Shown: one piece after another, positions 1 through 7,694 of the stretch
Position numbering within the stretch: the first letter of the stretch is position 1
Layout of the letters: each line of letters starts with the position of its first letter
Assembly: GCA_902784585.1 (NCBI GenBank)
Contig: CACZVM010000005.1
Location: 16,065-80,064 of the forward strand
Length of the DNA: 64,000 nucleotides
From: an uncultured Bacteroidales bacterium
Lineage (GTDB): Bacteria; Bacteroidota; Bacteroidia; Bacteroidales; Paludibacteraceae
Direction: 5' to 3'
Program-made: the position numbers and the translations under genes
The notes under the pieces: model-generated
The model's database searches: none
Told to the model about the DNA's origin: nothing
The model's input: the letters and a program-made list of their open reading frames with translations, nothing else

Positions 1-2225
1 TCGCTCAATTCTTGCGCTACCACCAGCGTGGAGTCGTACAACTCCGGATAACAGTATTTCTTGATCAGCGTCGAGTCGTCGCCAAACAGTGAGGCAAGAT
101 GTTCGCCGAAGGGTTCCAGTTCAGGGAAGATTATCTTGCCGCTGGAGGAATAGACAGTCAGGCCCTCTATCCAGTCGAAGCGTCCGTCGGGACTGGCGTT
201 GTGCATTTGGTCCAGTCGGTCGAGGTTCATCACACGCAGCAGTTGCTTGCCGCTGATGGGTCCTTCGCTGATATATTGTACGTCCGTACCTACCGAGTCG
301 TTGCGGTAGGTCACGTAGAGTTCAAATTTCTCTTGGTTCACACTGGTGGCACCGAGAGCGTAGATGTTTTTCATCATCAGGTCCCATGTGCCGTAACTGA
401 ACTCTGCCTTCTTCCGACCGATCATCTTGCCGTTGATGATCTGTTGTCTTCTCTCTTGCTCTCGTGCAGTGGTGGGGTCGTTGGGAGCGTTGCCGCTACT
501 CTTAATCATCTTCAGCGCTAAGGCGTTGGGGGCTCGTAGTTCGTCATTACCGTCTGTAGAGAACTCACCGACTTGATAGACACGACCGTTATAGGTATAT
601 TCATATGCCACCGCCAGCACCTCGTCCTGGTTGAGCGCACTCTTGAGAGATATATAGCCCAACGTACTGTTGAGCGTATATTCGCTGCTGGTCAGCAGTC
701 GTGCCGACTCTATCTTCTCATAGTCAATGCCGCCCTGAAGTGAATCAGGGGGAGCGGAATAATCCCTTACCGCTTCAAGAGCAATGCTGGTTTGATCTAT
801 TTTTCGGAAGTCCGGAGCATCACGGCGAAGAGTTGCATAAAGATCGTTTGTGTTGTTGTCAGGTGGAGTGTTTATGACACCGCCCCAATTCATGCGTGAG
901 TGCTCTTTCCTCTCACCCAGATCCGCGAAGGCTACGATGTTACGTGCCTGGTCGTAGGTGCCGCGTTTGTTGGTCACCCATACCTCAATCTTATTGATCT
1001 GCACGCCACTGGCCACGTACGGCACACTGGCCATCGCTGCTTCGTATTTCTCGCGGAAGAAATGGCTGAGGAAGAAATGACGGTTCTCGTCGTAGTTGTC
1101 ACCACTGATGTCATAGCGTGTCAACTGTGCACCGCCCTTACTGCTCACCGTTTGTGCACTACTGTTCTGCTGACTCACCAGGGCTTGGATCTTCAGTTTG
1201 CCGAACTTCAGGTTGGTCTTGATACCGAACAGCGCCTTGCTGCCGCGGATGAGCGAACTGGGCAGATCCATCGTCACGTTACCAGCCTCCAGACTTTGGA
1301 TGATGTCATCCTCCTCACCTTTATAACTGAGTTTGAGGTTGGTCTGGTCAAACGAGAAACTGGCCTCGGTGTTGTAACTGAGGTTGAAGTTGAGTTTCTG
1401 ACCTACCTTACCTTGTATGCTGGCTTGTATCTTCTCGTCGAAGTCGAAGATATTGTTGTTTCTTGCACGCGGAGTGAGCGAAGGGTTGGCGATGTATTGA
1501 TGTTTGAATCCGAAGAGCAGTTCGGCCGACCCTTGCATCTTCAGTTGTACACCGCCCGGACCGAACACTTTGTCGGCCGGACCGATGTTGAACTTCATGT
1601 CAGTGATGTCGAACTTATTCTCGTTGTTATGTTCCACCTCGCCTATTTTCTGTTGCCAGTAGCGCTGCATCAGTTGCCGTTCGGCGTACTGGTTATACTC
1701 CTCTTGCGTGAGCATATATGGGGTGGAGATGTCGGTGTCGCCTATCTTCGTACGGATGATATAGAAGCCGCCATCCGGATCATATTCCACGCTGGTGGTC
1801 ACGTTGTCCGGATCTTTGAGGTCCAGGCTGCTTTGCGGTTGGGTCAACTCGCCGTAGTTGCGGAGACCCAGTTGCTTGACGCGGGTGGGAGCCCAGAGCG
1901 CACTGTCGGTCAGGGTGATCGTGCTGGCCACCTGTTCCGGTGTGATGATGCTGTCGTTGTCCATGGCGGCTCTCGCAGCTTTTGCTGCTTCTTCGCGCTG
2001 ACGCTGACGCTCTTCTCGTTCCTTGGCCGCCTGTGCCTCTTTGGCTTCTTGCTCCTGCTTGGCTTTCTTCTCTGCCTCCTTACGCGCTTTCTCTTCCGCC
2101 ACCAGCTCTTTCAGTGTCTTAGGCTTCGTTCTCTCCTGAGCATGAGCCATCTCTACTGCCATAGGCAGCAGCATAAGCAGAATGAATATGTAGCAATAAC
2201 GCTTAAGCAAGAAAAATCCTTTCAC
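1..2225 (-). CDS. sprA: SprA/Sov, type IX secretion outer-membrane translocon (N-terminal part, runs off left edge)
   Basis: SprA is the very large outer-membrane channel of the type IX secretion system. About 741 codons are present; the rest lies left of the window. Translation of the minus strand gives a signal peptide with a hydrophobic stretch ending near AHAQ, a Lys/Glu/Ala-rich segment, and then beta-strand-rich sequence typical of SprA, including PADKVFGPGGVQLKMQGSAE, NPSLTPRARNNN and KLNFNLSYNTEASF. I chose the GTG at 2225, 12 nt after the ruvA stop, because it is the only nearby in-frame start that gives a whole signal peptide. ATG codons further in would cut it. The tight spacing suggests cotranscription with ruvA. 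Family assignment is confident; the exact start is less so. Confidence 0.9.
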   Translation of the reverse strand, partial: MKGFFLLKRYCYIFILLMLLPMAVEMAHAQERTKPKTLKELVAEEKARKEAEKKAKQEQEAKEAQAAKEREERQRQREEAAKAARAAMDNDSIITPEQVASTITLTDSALWAPTRVKQLGLRNYGELTQPQSSLDLKDPDNVTTSVEYDPDGGFYIIRTKIGDTDISTPYMLTQEEYNQYAERQLMQRYWQQKIGEVEHNNENKFDITDMKFNIGPADKVFGPGGVQLKMQGSAELLFGFKHQYIANPSLTPRARNNNIFDFDEKIQASIQGKVGQKLNFNLSYNTEASFSFDQTNLKLSYKGEEDDIIQSLEAGNVTMDLPSSLIRGSKALFGIKTNLKFGKLKIQALVSQQNSSAQTVSSKGGAQLTRYDISGDNYDENRHFFLSHFFREKYEAAMASVPYVASGVQINKIEVWVTNKRGTYDQARNIVAFADLGERKEHSRMNWGGVINTPPDNNTNDLYATLRRDAPDFRKIDQTSIALEAVRDYSAPPDSLQGGIDYEKIESARLLTSSEYTLNSTLGYISLKSALNQDEVLAVAYEYTYNGRVYQVGEFSTDGNDELRAPNALALKMIKSSGNAPNDPTTAREQERRQQIINGKMIGRKKAEFSYGTWDLMMKNIYALGATSVNQEKFELYVTYRNDSVGTDVQYISEGPISGKQLLRVMNLDRLDQMHNASPDGRFDWIEGLTVYSSSGKIIFPELEPFGEHLASLFGDDSTLIKKYCYPELYDSTLVVAQELS

Positions 2226-2237
2226 CTTTCATCTTTC

Positions 2238-2843
2238 TCAAAGCATCTTCAGTGCTTCTCGAATGACCGCTTCCACCTTCATCGTCGGGTTGTTCTTCAG
2301 TATCTTATCCACGGCCTTGCCACTGGCTGCGGCTGCGAAGCCCAGCATTGTCAGTGCACTGATGGCCTCGGCACGAACACCGTTCTCCTCTTCTTCAAAC
2401 GCCATCGGCAGTTCCGTCGGGTCGCCACCCAGATTGAGCTTCAGCGCTTTGTCCTTCAGATCGACGATGATACGTTGTGCCGTCTTCGGACCCAACCCTT
2501 TTACCTTCGCCATACCCTTGGCATTACCGGTGGCGATCAGCATGCGCAGCTCTTCTGCGGTGAAGGCCGACATGATCATGCGTGCCGTGGCAGCACCTAC
2601 GCCGCTCACTGTCATCAGCATCTCAAATAGAGCACGGTCACCTTTTTCGCAGAAGCCGTACACCTCATGTGTATCTTCACGGATGATCTCCGAGATGAAT
2701 AGCTTCACTTCTTTCTCTTCGCTGCCTACCAACGCACTATAGGTCGGCAGGGTGATGGCCACGCCGTAGCCCACACCGGCCGCCTCAATTACGGCTTCCG
2801 TAGGGTTCAGATCCGTCAGTATGCCCTTGATATATTCTATCAT
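2238..2843 (-). CDS. ruvA: Holliday junction branch migration protein RuvA
   Basis: RuvA binds four-way DNA junctions and loads the RuvB motor during recombination repair. The 201-residue product has the family's usual length. It starts MIEYIKG, has an OB-fold N-terminal domain, two helix-hairpin-helix motifs (MTVSGVGAATARMI and VKGLGPKTAQRIIVDLK) and a C-terminal domain ending in EALKML. An upstream in-frame ATG at 2861 would add six residues, but MIEYIKG matches known RuvA starts better. The gene has its own promoter (about 2904-2935) and lies 12 nt before sprA. Confidence 0.96.
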   Translation of the reverse strand: MIEYIKGILTDLNPTEAVIEAAGVGYGVAITLPTYSALVGSEEKEVKLFISEIIREDTHEVYGFCEKGDRALFEMLMTVSGVGAATARMIMSAFTAEELRMLIATGNAKGMAKVKGLGPKTAQRIIVDLKDKALKLNLGGDPTELPMAFEEEENGVRAEAISALTMLGFAAAASGKAVDKILKNNPTMKVEAVIREALKML

Positions 2844-2903
2844 AATCCTATTTATGCGCATTCAAGTACCTGCGTACATACGTACACATACAAAAAGCGG
2901 CTG

Positions 2904-2935
2904 CAAAGGTACTGCTTTTTTCTGACATACGCAAA
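2904..2935 (-). promoter_or_regulatory. Promoter of ruvA-sprA
   Basis: On the minus strand TTTG (2932-2935) and TACCTTTG (2904-2911) are separated by 20 nt, matching the Bacteroidota housekeeping consensus TTTG/TAnnTTTG. It is back to back with the promoter at 2951-2982; the two -33 boxes enclose a 23-bp core. Confidence 0.85.
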
Positions 2936-2950
2936 TAAAATGGCAAATAA

Positions 2951-2982
2951 TTTGCATATATCAAAAAAAAAGTGTACTTTTG
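2951..2982 (+). promoter_or_regulatory. Promoter of the lipoprotein gene at 3018
   Basis: TTTG (2951-2954) and TACTTTTG (2975-2982) with a 20-nt spacer. Transcription would start near 2989, leaving a leader of about 30 nt. Confidence 0.85.
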
Positions 2983-3017
2983 CGGTGTGAAATGTATTTT
3001 TAATTCTATACGAACAC

Positions 3018-3803
3018 ATGAAAAAAATCTTTCTTTTGGCATGCACGGCGCTCACGATGCTGGCATGCGCAGGCGGCGCCGGTTCTGCCAACAAAGACGG
3101 GTTGCTGCCCGGTAAGTTCTCCGTTTCTGACACGCTGCAAGTGCAGTTTTCACAAGGTAACCTGCAGTACCAACCTGCTACGCATACTTGGCGCTTTGCA
3201 GAGAACCAGTTTGATACCATTGGTGAGCAGAACAAGCTGATCGCGGATGACTATGAAGGATGGATCGATCTCTTCGGGTGGGGCACAGGCGCTGCACCAA
3301 CCAAGACGTCCACCAACAACCAGCATTACCCCGACTATACCGAATGGGGCGCCAATGCCATCAGCAATGGCGGAGAAAATCTTCCCTGGCGCACACTGAC
3401 CGTCAAGGAGTGGGGTTACCTGTTCTTTAAGCGCACCGACGCCAAGTTCAAACACGGCGTGGCCGAAGTGAATGGCCGCGACGGTATGATCCTGCTGCCC
3501 GACGAGTGGGAGCAACCCGAGGGGCTCAACTTCAATCCTGGCTTTACGCGTCGAGGAAAGGCTGCGTATGTCAATTGCTACACGCTCGAGCAATGGCAAA
3601 CTATGGAGCAGAACGGTGCGGTCTTCCTGCCAGAAGCCGGTGCTCGCAGGGGCACTAAGATGGTGTCCGATTGTGGTGATTACTGGTCTTCCAGTGCCTA
3701 CAACTATGCCCAAGCCTACGACGTGTTCTTCAGCTCCATCTACGTTCAAACTGACTGTCACGGCGGCAATAGCTACGGCAAAGCCGTACGTCTTGTTCGC
3801 TGA
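3018..3803 (+). CDS. Lipoprotein of the Bacteroidales 'GKFSV...FSQGNLQY' surface protein type
   Basis: A 261-residue exported protein. The N-terminus is a signal peptide with a probable lipobox ending MLAC (Cys17), so it is probably a lipoprotein, although Met at -3 is not ideal. The body has the string GKFSVSDTLQVQFSQGNLQY near residue 32, a WIDLFGWGTG segment, and a C-terminal DYWSSSAYNYAQAYDVFF...GKAVRLVR block. From memory these belong to a surface-protein group common in Bacteroidales whose C-terminal part resembles the DUF1566/Fibrobacter major paralogous domain. Substrate and role are unknown. It has its own promoter and is divergent from ruvA. Confidence 0.7.
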   Translation: MKKIFLLACTALTMLACAGGAGSANKDGLLPGKFSVSDTLQVQFSQGNLQYQPATHTWRFAENQFDTIGEQNKLIADDYEGWIDLFGWGTGAAPTKTSTNNQHYPDYTEWGANAISNGGENLPWRTLTVKEWGYLFFKRTDAKFKHGVAEVNGRDGMILLPDEWEQPEGLNFNPGFTRRGKAAYVNCYTLEQWQTMEQNGAVFLPEAGARRGTKMVSDCGDYWSSSAYNYAQAYDVFFSSIYVQTDCHGGNSYGKAVRLVR

Positions 3804-3895
3804 TCTTCCTGCTCAGCACGCTACTGCCTCTATGGATATGCGCCGTCAATATCGAATCCGGCATTTCGCTTTTTATGTTTCTCGATTCCTAATAT

Positions 3896-4525
3896 ATGAC
3901 CATCCCTATGAACCCCCAACCTTTACAATCCACCGGCGAAGCGTTGAACCGCTATGCGAAGTTGTGCGCTGAGCATTGCGATCGCGCGCAACATATCTGG
4001 GAAGAGCGCGAAGACCCGAGTCCGATCACCGAGATGGCACGCGAAGTCATCGTCTACTGCCGCCATCTTGCGCAGTTTGAGCACATGCTCAGCGCAGCCT
4101 ATTCGCTCACCAAGCGGATGGCCGAACTGCTCGAAGACCATCCGCGTCTGCTGCTCGAGCTCAAGCAGGTTGAGCTGGAGACGCTGAAGTATGTCGAGGT
4201 GACGCAAGGTCATGAACTCGGCATCACCGAGGATCTTAGGGATGAGATCCGCCTGCTCGAGGCGAACATCCGTGCGGCGGACGAAGGCCGCTGGGATGAT
4301 ATCCATGACGGCCGTATGCTTAAGAGCGATCCTGTCGAGTGGACCAAGGAGTATGAAGACGTGATTGATGACGTCCACCGCGAGGCCTATGCCAACCTGA
4401 CTGATTGCCCTCGCGGCATGGGTTTTTGCTTTGGTTACTGGGCAGAGAAAGGCGATGCATTGGCCCGACGAGGCATCGAATGGCAAAGTCCTTCCGCCCT
4501 CAACCCAGGCGTCATGTTCGATTGA
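3896..4525 (+). CDS. Unrecognised 209-residue helical protein
   Basis: I do not recognise this protein. It has no signal peptide or membrane segment. It is rich in Glu, Arg and Leu and predicted mostly helical (for example RMAELLEDHPRLLLELKQVE), with a Cys-containing C-terminal third around DCPRGMGFCFGYWAEKGDAL. A second ATG at 3908 is an equally plausible start. It lies 92 nt after the lipoprotein gene and converges on the DUF1963-like gene, with stop codons only a few nt apart. It is GC-rich with regular codon use, so it is probably a real gene, but no function can be offered. Confidence 0.65.
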   Translation: MTIPMNPQPLQSTGEALNRYAKLCAEHCDRAQHIWEEREDPSPITEMAREVIVYCRHLAQFEHMLSAAYSLTKRMAELLEDHPRLLLELKQVELETLKYVEVTQGHELGITEDLRDEIRLLEANIRAADEGRWDDIHDGRMLKSDPVEWTKEYEDVIDDVHREAYANLTDCPRGMGFCFGYWAEKGDALARRGIEWQSPSALNPGVMFD

Positions 4526-4527
4526 TG

Positions 4528-5037
4528 TTAGTAGCTATACAATACGCAGCGGACACGGTCGAAACGACGTGCGGCTAGGTCGGCTGGACGGATGAGAAAG
4601 AAGAGTGAACCGCAGTCGTAGAACCGCAGACCGAGGGCATCATCCTCCTCCAATTGCACTAGCACTTTATATCCAGGAAAGTCTTGTTCTAACTCGTCTG
4701 TCCACGCCGTAGGCGATGAGAGGATATGCGAGTCGTAACCGCTTATTTCCCGCGGCGCAGTCACAGCCGACGAACCGTCGGCATAGCGGATCTTATGCTC
4801 GTGCAGCCCCTTGCGTGTCGGTGAATAGAGCACGCGAAAGAGCGATGAAGACCACTCGCCCAAATGTCCGCCTTCTGCTTCAAGATCTCCGAAGAAATAA
4901 TCAAGGTTGGCAAAGACATACACCATGCCTTCGCCCAATGCGAACTGACAGACGAGCGTCATCGGATCGTCTTCGCCGCAGTAGGGATAATCCATCCCTT
5001 CCGGCATCGCCGCAAAACCCCACCAGTGTTCCTGCAT
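4528..5037 (-). CDS. DUF1963/YwqG-like protein
   Basis: A 169-residue cytosolic protein. The start HWWGFAAMPEGMDYPYCGED followed by DPMTLVCQFALGEG matches, from memory, the DUF1963 (YwqG) pattern in which a proline/glycine-rich substrate-like strand precedes a PLT-CQ strand. The C-terminus continues with DDALGLRFYDCGSLFFLIRP. The biochemical function of this family is not established. The ATG at 5037 is chosen because the promoter -7 box is at 5058-5065, which rules out the longer reading frame starting upstream of it. Confidence 0.75.
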   Translation of the reverse strand: MQEHWWGFAAMPEGMDYPYCGEDDPMTLVCQFALGEGMVYVFANLDYFFGDLEAEGGHLGEWSSSLFRVLYSPTRKGLHEHKIRYADGSSAVTAPREISGYDSHILSSPTAWTDELEQDFPGYKVLVQLEEDDALGLRFYDCGSLFFLIRPADLAARRFDRVRCVLYSY

Positions 5038-5057
5038 AAAGTAATCGTTTCGCACTG

Positions 5058-5089
5058 CAAAAGTACACATTTCTCGCGACATATGCAAA
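5058..5089 (-). promoter_or_regulatory. Promoter of the DUF1963-like gene
   Basis: Minus-strand TTTG (5086-5089) and TACTTTTG (5058-5065), spacer 20 nt. The predicted transcript has a leader of only about 15 nt, which fixes the start codon at 5037. Confidence 0.85.
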
Positions 5090-5104
5090 TAAAAAGATAA
5101 ATAA

Positions 5105-5135
5105 TTTGCATATATGCAAAAAAGTAGTACTTTTG
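5105..5135 (+). promoter_or_regulatory. Promoter still standing in front of the thiL remnant
   Basis: TTTG (5105-5108) and TACTTTTG (5128-5135), spacer 19 nt, pointing right. It is divergent from the promoter at 5058-5089 with a 23-bp core between and including the -33 boxes, as at 2932-2954. Confidence 0.8.
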
Positions 5136-5156
5136 CAGCGCTAATTGTGAGCACTT

Positions 5157-5318
5157 ATGGCAAGAACAGAGATTTCTACGATGGGTGCGTTCGGATTGAT
5201 CAAGCATCTCACCAAAGATATACCTGCTGTGCAACCCAGCACCAAGGTTGAAAGTGAGCGGTACTCTTGTGCTGCTCACTTTTGTTTATGTTCGGCAAGT
5301 TGCACAATATCTGCGTAG
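5157..5318 (+). pseudogene. 5' remnant of a second thiL copy
   Basis: The first 30 codons (5157-5246) encode MARTEISTMGAFGLIKHLTK and then DIPAVQPSTK, almost the same as the start of intact thiL at 6492 (MARTEIATMGEFGLIKHLTK, DIQPVQPSTK). Similarity stops abruptly after the AGCACCAAG codons. The frame then runs into unrelated sequence and ends at TAG 5316-5318 after 53 codons. Differences between the two copies are about 16 in 90 nt and largely silent, so both were under protein-level selection before this copy was cut. The promoter upstream is intact. Seen directly; the mechanism is inferred. Confidence 0.85.
5251..5282. terminator. Hairpin, possible terminator, at the break of the thiL remnant
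   Basis: A perfect 9-bp stem (AAAGTGAGC 5251-5259 with GCTCACTTT 5274-5282, loop 14 nt) followed by a T-rich run. A second 7-bp stem lies at 5308-5314/5325-5331. They could end transcription from the remnant promoter or from the opposing gene at 5351-6031. Confidence 0.5.
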
Positions 5319-5350
5319 TTGTTTGCAGATAAGGTTGAGGGCGCTACCTT

Positions 5351-6031
5351 CTAACAAATTAAGTAGCCTCGGGGGTGGAGAGTGAGGTTGGTATCGGACT
5401 CTTGGTAATGCATGAGGGCGGTAAGTGGGTACGAACGACGATCACGCAGAGGGCGCGAGATAGGCTCAAACGAGATGTCGTTTGAGATGGTTTGACGTTG
5501 TTGGAGGTCGTTTGAAGTAGTTTGATATTGTTGGAGGGTGTCGCGGGCGGATTGGAGTTCGCGGTAGATTGCGACGTATGTGTATTGGTAGAAACGGGAG
5601 TAGCGTTTCATGCCCGGTTCGGGGGCAGCTCCGCCTCTGACTACACGGAAATAATGGGTAAAGAACCGCAAGCGCCACTCAAGGGCTGCGGGAGAGTAGT
5701 CATGTTCGAGTGCATGTGCTTGACGTTGTGCGAGTTTGATGAGTTCTCTGTTTGCTACACAGGCAGTTGACCAATGTGTTGGGAAATGGTAGGTGTAGAG
5801 CTGGTAGAGATTACCACCACAACGCGGGACACGACGGACAATGATATGTTTGTTGTAATGCGATCCTTCTTTGAAAGTATTCATCTTACCACAATACATT
5901 TTGATAGCCGGAGTGAACTCCAAATAACGCACTCCGCGTCTATGGGATGCGGAGACTTCCGTTGGAGGCACGTAGCGGGAAACGATGCCTTTCAAACGGT
6001 TTTTTATGATAGATTTTAAATGTCGAGACAT
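5351..6031 (-). CDS. Unrecognised 226-residue basic protein, lineage-specific, near the thiL scar
   Basis: I cannot assign a family. The product is basic and rich in Arg, Tyr and His. Its N-terminal half is dense and looks conserved: LKGIVSRYVPPTEVS, YLEFTPAIKMYCGKMNTF, EGSHYNKHIIVRRVPRCGGN, LYQLYTYHFPTHWS. The paired CGK/CGG and NKHIIVRR could suggest nucleic-acid binding, but that is a guess. The C-terminal tail (LQQYQTTSND, LQQRQTISND) is encoded by a period-10 repeat array at 5480-5539. It has its own promoter at 6199-6230 with a leader of about 160 nt, and sits between the thiL remnant and intact thiL, as a cargo or mobile gene might. Confidence 0.6.
   Translation of the reverse strand: MSRHLKSIIKNRLKGIVSRYVPPTEVSASHRRGVRYLEFTPAIKMYCGKMNTFKEGSHYNKHIIVRRVPRCGGNLYQLYTYHFPTHWSTACVANRELIKLAQRQAHALEHDYSPAALEWRLRFFTHYFRVVRGGAAPEPGMKRYSRFYQYTYVAIYRELQSARDTLQQYQTTSNDLQQRQTISNDISFEPISRPLRDRRSYPLTALMHYQESDTNLTLHPRGYLIC
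5480..5539 (-). repeat. Period-10 tandem array, GTTTGAAGTA family, inside the 5351-6031 gene
   Basis: Six 10-nt units on the plus strand (gtttgagatg, gtttgacgtt, gttggaggtc, gtttgaagta, gtttgatatt, gttggagggt), also readable as two 30-nt units. The 16-nt string gtttgaagtagtttga recurs exactly at 8179-8194 behind kdsC, so this is a dispersed family. Confidence 0.85.
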
Positions 6032-6198
6032 GTGCTATAATGTATTGTATATGTGCCGTTTGCAAGTTTATGAATTTAGCATGGTCTAGGAGAACCAGGT
6101 TCCGCCTTCAACTCACTCTGAACTTTACCGTTATTTTGGTTGCAAAGAAGGGTGAGAAATGGTTTTGAACCGGAGCAGGATATTTCCTAAATCGAGTG

Positions 6199-6230
6199 CA
6201 AAGATACAACAAATTTTTGGAATATGCAAA
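6199..6230 (-). promoter_or_regulatory. Promoter of the 5351-6031 gene
   Basis: Minus-strand TTTG (6227-6230) and TATCTTTG (6199-6206), spacer 20 nt. It leaves a leader of about 160 nt, unusually long for this window. Confidence 0.8.
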
Positions 6231-6432
6231 TTTTGAACCGCGAAAAATGAAGTTTTTTGAAAAACCGGCATAAAATGCCGGGGAATGGACATACGAAAGC
6301 CGGATGACATCCGACACAATAGACGATGAGACCCGCATACGATGCTGGGATAATGGACAAAGAAAACATGCTTTAAAACTTCATATTTATCTGCGTTCAA
6401 AATGATAATTTTAATAAAAATTTATTAAACCC

Positions 6433-6463
6433 TTGCGTATGTGCAAATAAAATCGTACCTTTG
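6433..6463 (+). promoter_or_regulatory. Promoter of thiL
   Basis: TTG (6433-6435) and TACCTTTG (6456-6463), spacer 20 nt, just upstream of the intact thiL start at 6492. Confidence 0.82.
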
Positions 6464-6491
6464 CACCCGCAAATGATTTAATAGGACGCTA

Positions 6492-7574
6492 ATGGCAAGA
6501 ACAGAAATAGCAACGATGGGTGAGTTCGGGCTGATCAAGCACCTCACCAAAGACATACAACCTGTGCAGCCGAGCACGAAGAAAGCTGTCGGTGACGACT
6601 GCGCGGTGATGGACTTTAGTCCAATTCACAATTCACAATTCACAATGCACAATGCATCGGATGTCCGGGTGCTCATGACCACCGATATGCTGCTGGAGGG
6701 AATACATTTCAACCTGGAGTACGTACCGCTTAAGCACCTCGGTTACAAAGCCGCGGTGGTCAATTTCTCGGATATCTATGCGATGAACGGCACGCCGACG
6801 CAGATCACCGTGTCGCTGGGTATCAGCCGTCGTTTCTCGGTGGAAGACATCGAAGCATTGTACAGCGGTATACGCCTTGCTTGTGAGAAATACGGCGTGG
6901 ATATAGTGGGTGGCGACACCTGTGCTTCGATGACCGGACTGACCATCTCCATCACTTGTTTGGGCGTGGCGGCAGAGAAAGACATCGTCTATCGCAACGG
7001 GGCGAAACTCAACGACCTGATCTGCGTCAGCGGTAATCTTGGCACCGCCTACATGGGCCTGCAACTGCTCGAACGCGAGAAGCTGGTGGCACAGGCGGAT
7101 GAGAAGGCACAACTTCAGTTTGAAGGCAAGGAGTACCTGCTGGAGCGCCAACTCAAACCCGAAGCACGGCGTGACATTCTCGAATCGTTACGTAAGGCCG
7201 GTGTGAAGCCGACGGCGATGATGGATGTGAGCGATGGACTCTCGTCCGAACTGTTGCATATCTGTAGCCAATCGAACGTAGGATGCTGTATCTACGAGGA
7301 CAAGCTGCCTATCGACTACCAGGCGGCGGCACTGGCCGAGGAGATGAACCTCAACATCGTCACATGCGCGCTCAACGGCGGCGAGGACTACGAGCTGCTC
7401 TTTACATGTTCGCTGGACGACTATGAGAAACTGATTCCGATAGACGATCTCTATATCATCGGACACATCACCAAACCCGAGCACGGATGTAACCTCATCG
7501 GTCGCAACGGCGAAGAGATAACCCTAAAAGCACAAGGCTGGAACGCGTTTTCGCGTTCGGCAACAAAGTCGTGA
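6492..7574 (+). CDS. thiL: Thiamine-monophosphate kinase ThiL
   Basis: ThiL phosphorylates thiamine monophosphate with ATP to make thiamine diphosphate. The 360-residue product shows the PurM/ThiL fold signatures: GDDCAVMD (metal-binding loop), TTDMLLEGIHF, VVGGDTC, MDVSDGLSSEL and GGEDYELLFTC. It is about 15 residues longer than usual. The extra piece NSQFTMHNASD lies just after GDDCAVMDFS and is encoded by a heptamer array at 6623-6657. The start MARTEIATMGEFGLIKHL is shared with the broken copy at 5157. It heads a rightward gene row with kdsC, ispD and kdsD. Assignment is firm. Confidence 0.95.
   Translation: MARTEIATMGEFGLIKHLTKDIQPVQPSTKKAVGDDCAVMDFSPIHNSQFTMHNASDVRVLMTTDMLLEGIHFNLEYVPLKHLGYKAAVVNFSDIYAMNGTPTQITVSLGISRRFSVEDIEALYSGIRLACEKYGVDIVGGDTCASMTGLTISITCLGVAAEKDIVYRNGAKLNDLICVSGNLGTAYMGLQLLEREKLVAQADEKAQLQFEGKEYLLERQLKPEARRDILESLRKAGVKPTAMMDVSDGLSSELLHICSQSNVGCCIYEDKLPIDYQAAALAEEMNLNIVTCALNGGEDYELLFTCSLDDYEKLIPIDDLYIIGHITKPEHGCNLIGRNGEEITLKAQGWNAFSRSATKS
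6623..6657 (+). repeat. Heptamer array (AATTCAC)n inside thiL
   Basis: Five 7-nt units: aattcac three times, aatgcac, aatgcat. It lies in frame within the coding sequence, in a loop between two conserved motifs. Confidence 0.9.
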
Positions 7575-7694
7575 TGTCGATACCGCTCCGCTAAATCGAC
7601 GGGACGATTTGTGCCTCCGCTCTCCCCACCACAAACACTCCGTTGGTTTGCGTCGGGGGCCCCAATAATTGAACAAAAATCGAACAAAGAAATA

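Larger units (their letters stand above)
6032..6491. other. 460-nt intergenic region between divergent genes
   Basis: It contains no plausible gene. It holds the two promoters (6199-6230 leftward, 6433-6463 rightward), the long leader of the 5351-6031 gene, which includes a gaaccaggttc palindrome, and three short hairpins in a row: CCGGCAT-AAA-ATGCCGG (6265-6281), CGGAT-GAC-ATCCG (6301-6313) and GCAT-ACG-ATGC (6335-6345). Confidence 0.7.

Noticed and set aside
900-2630. Long plus-strand open frame of 576 codons opposite sprA and ruvA
   Set aside because: It runs antisense through two clear genes and its product has no family features; it is a by-product of their codon use.
2848-3235. Minus-strand open frames upstream of ruvA
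   Set aside because: They cross the ruvA promoter and the start of the lipoprotein gene and have no family features.
5157-5318. The thiL remnant as a real small protein of 53 residues
   Set aside because: The first 30 residues are a copy of ThiL without catalytic parts and the rest is unrelated; a relic explains it better, although expression cannot be excluded.
5319-6491. A classical insertion sequence between the two thiL starts
   Set aside because: No recognisable transposase, no terminal inverted repeats and no target-site duplication could be found by eye.
6436-6491. A thiamine pyrophosphate riboswitch before thiL
   Set aside because: The leader between the promoter and the start codon is only about 20-30 nt, too short for a riboswitch.
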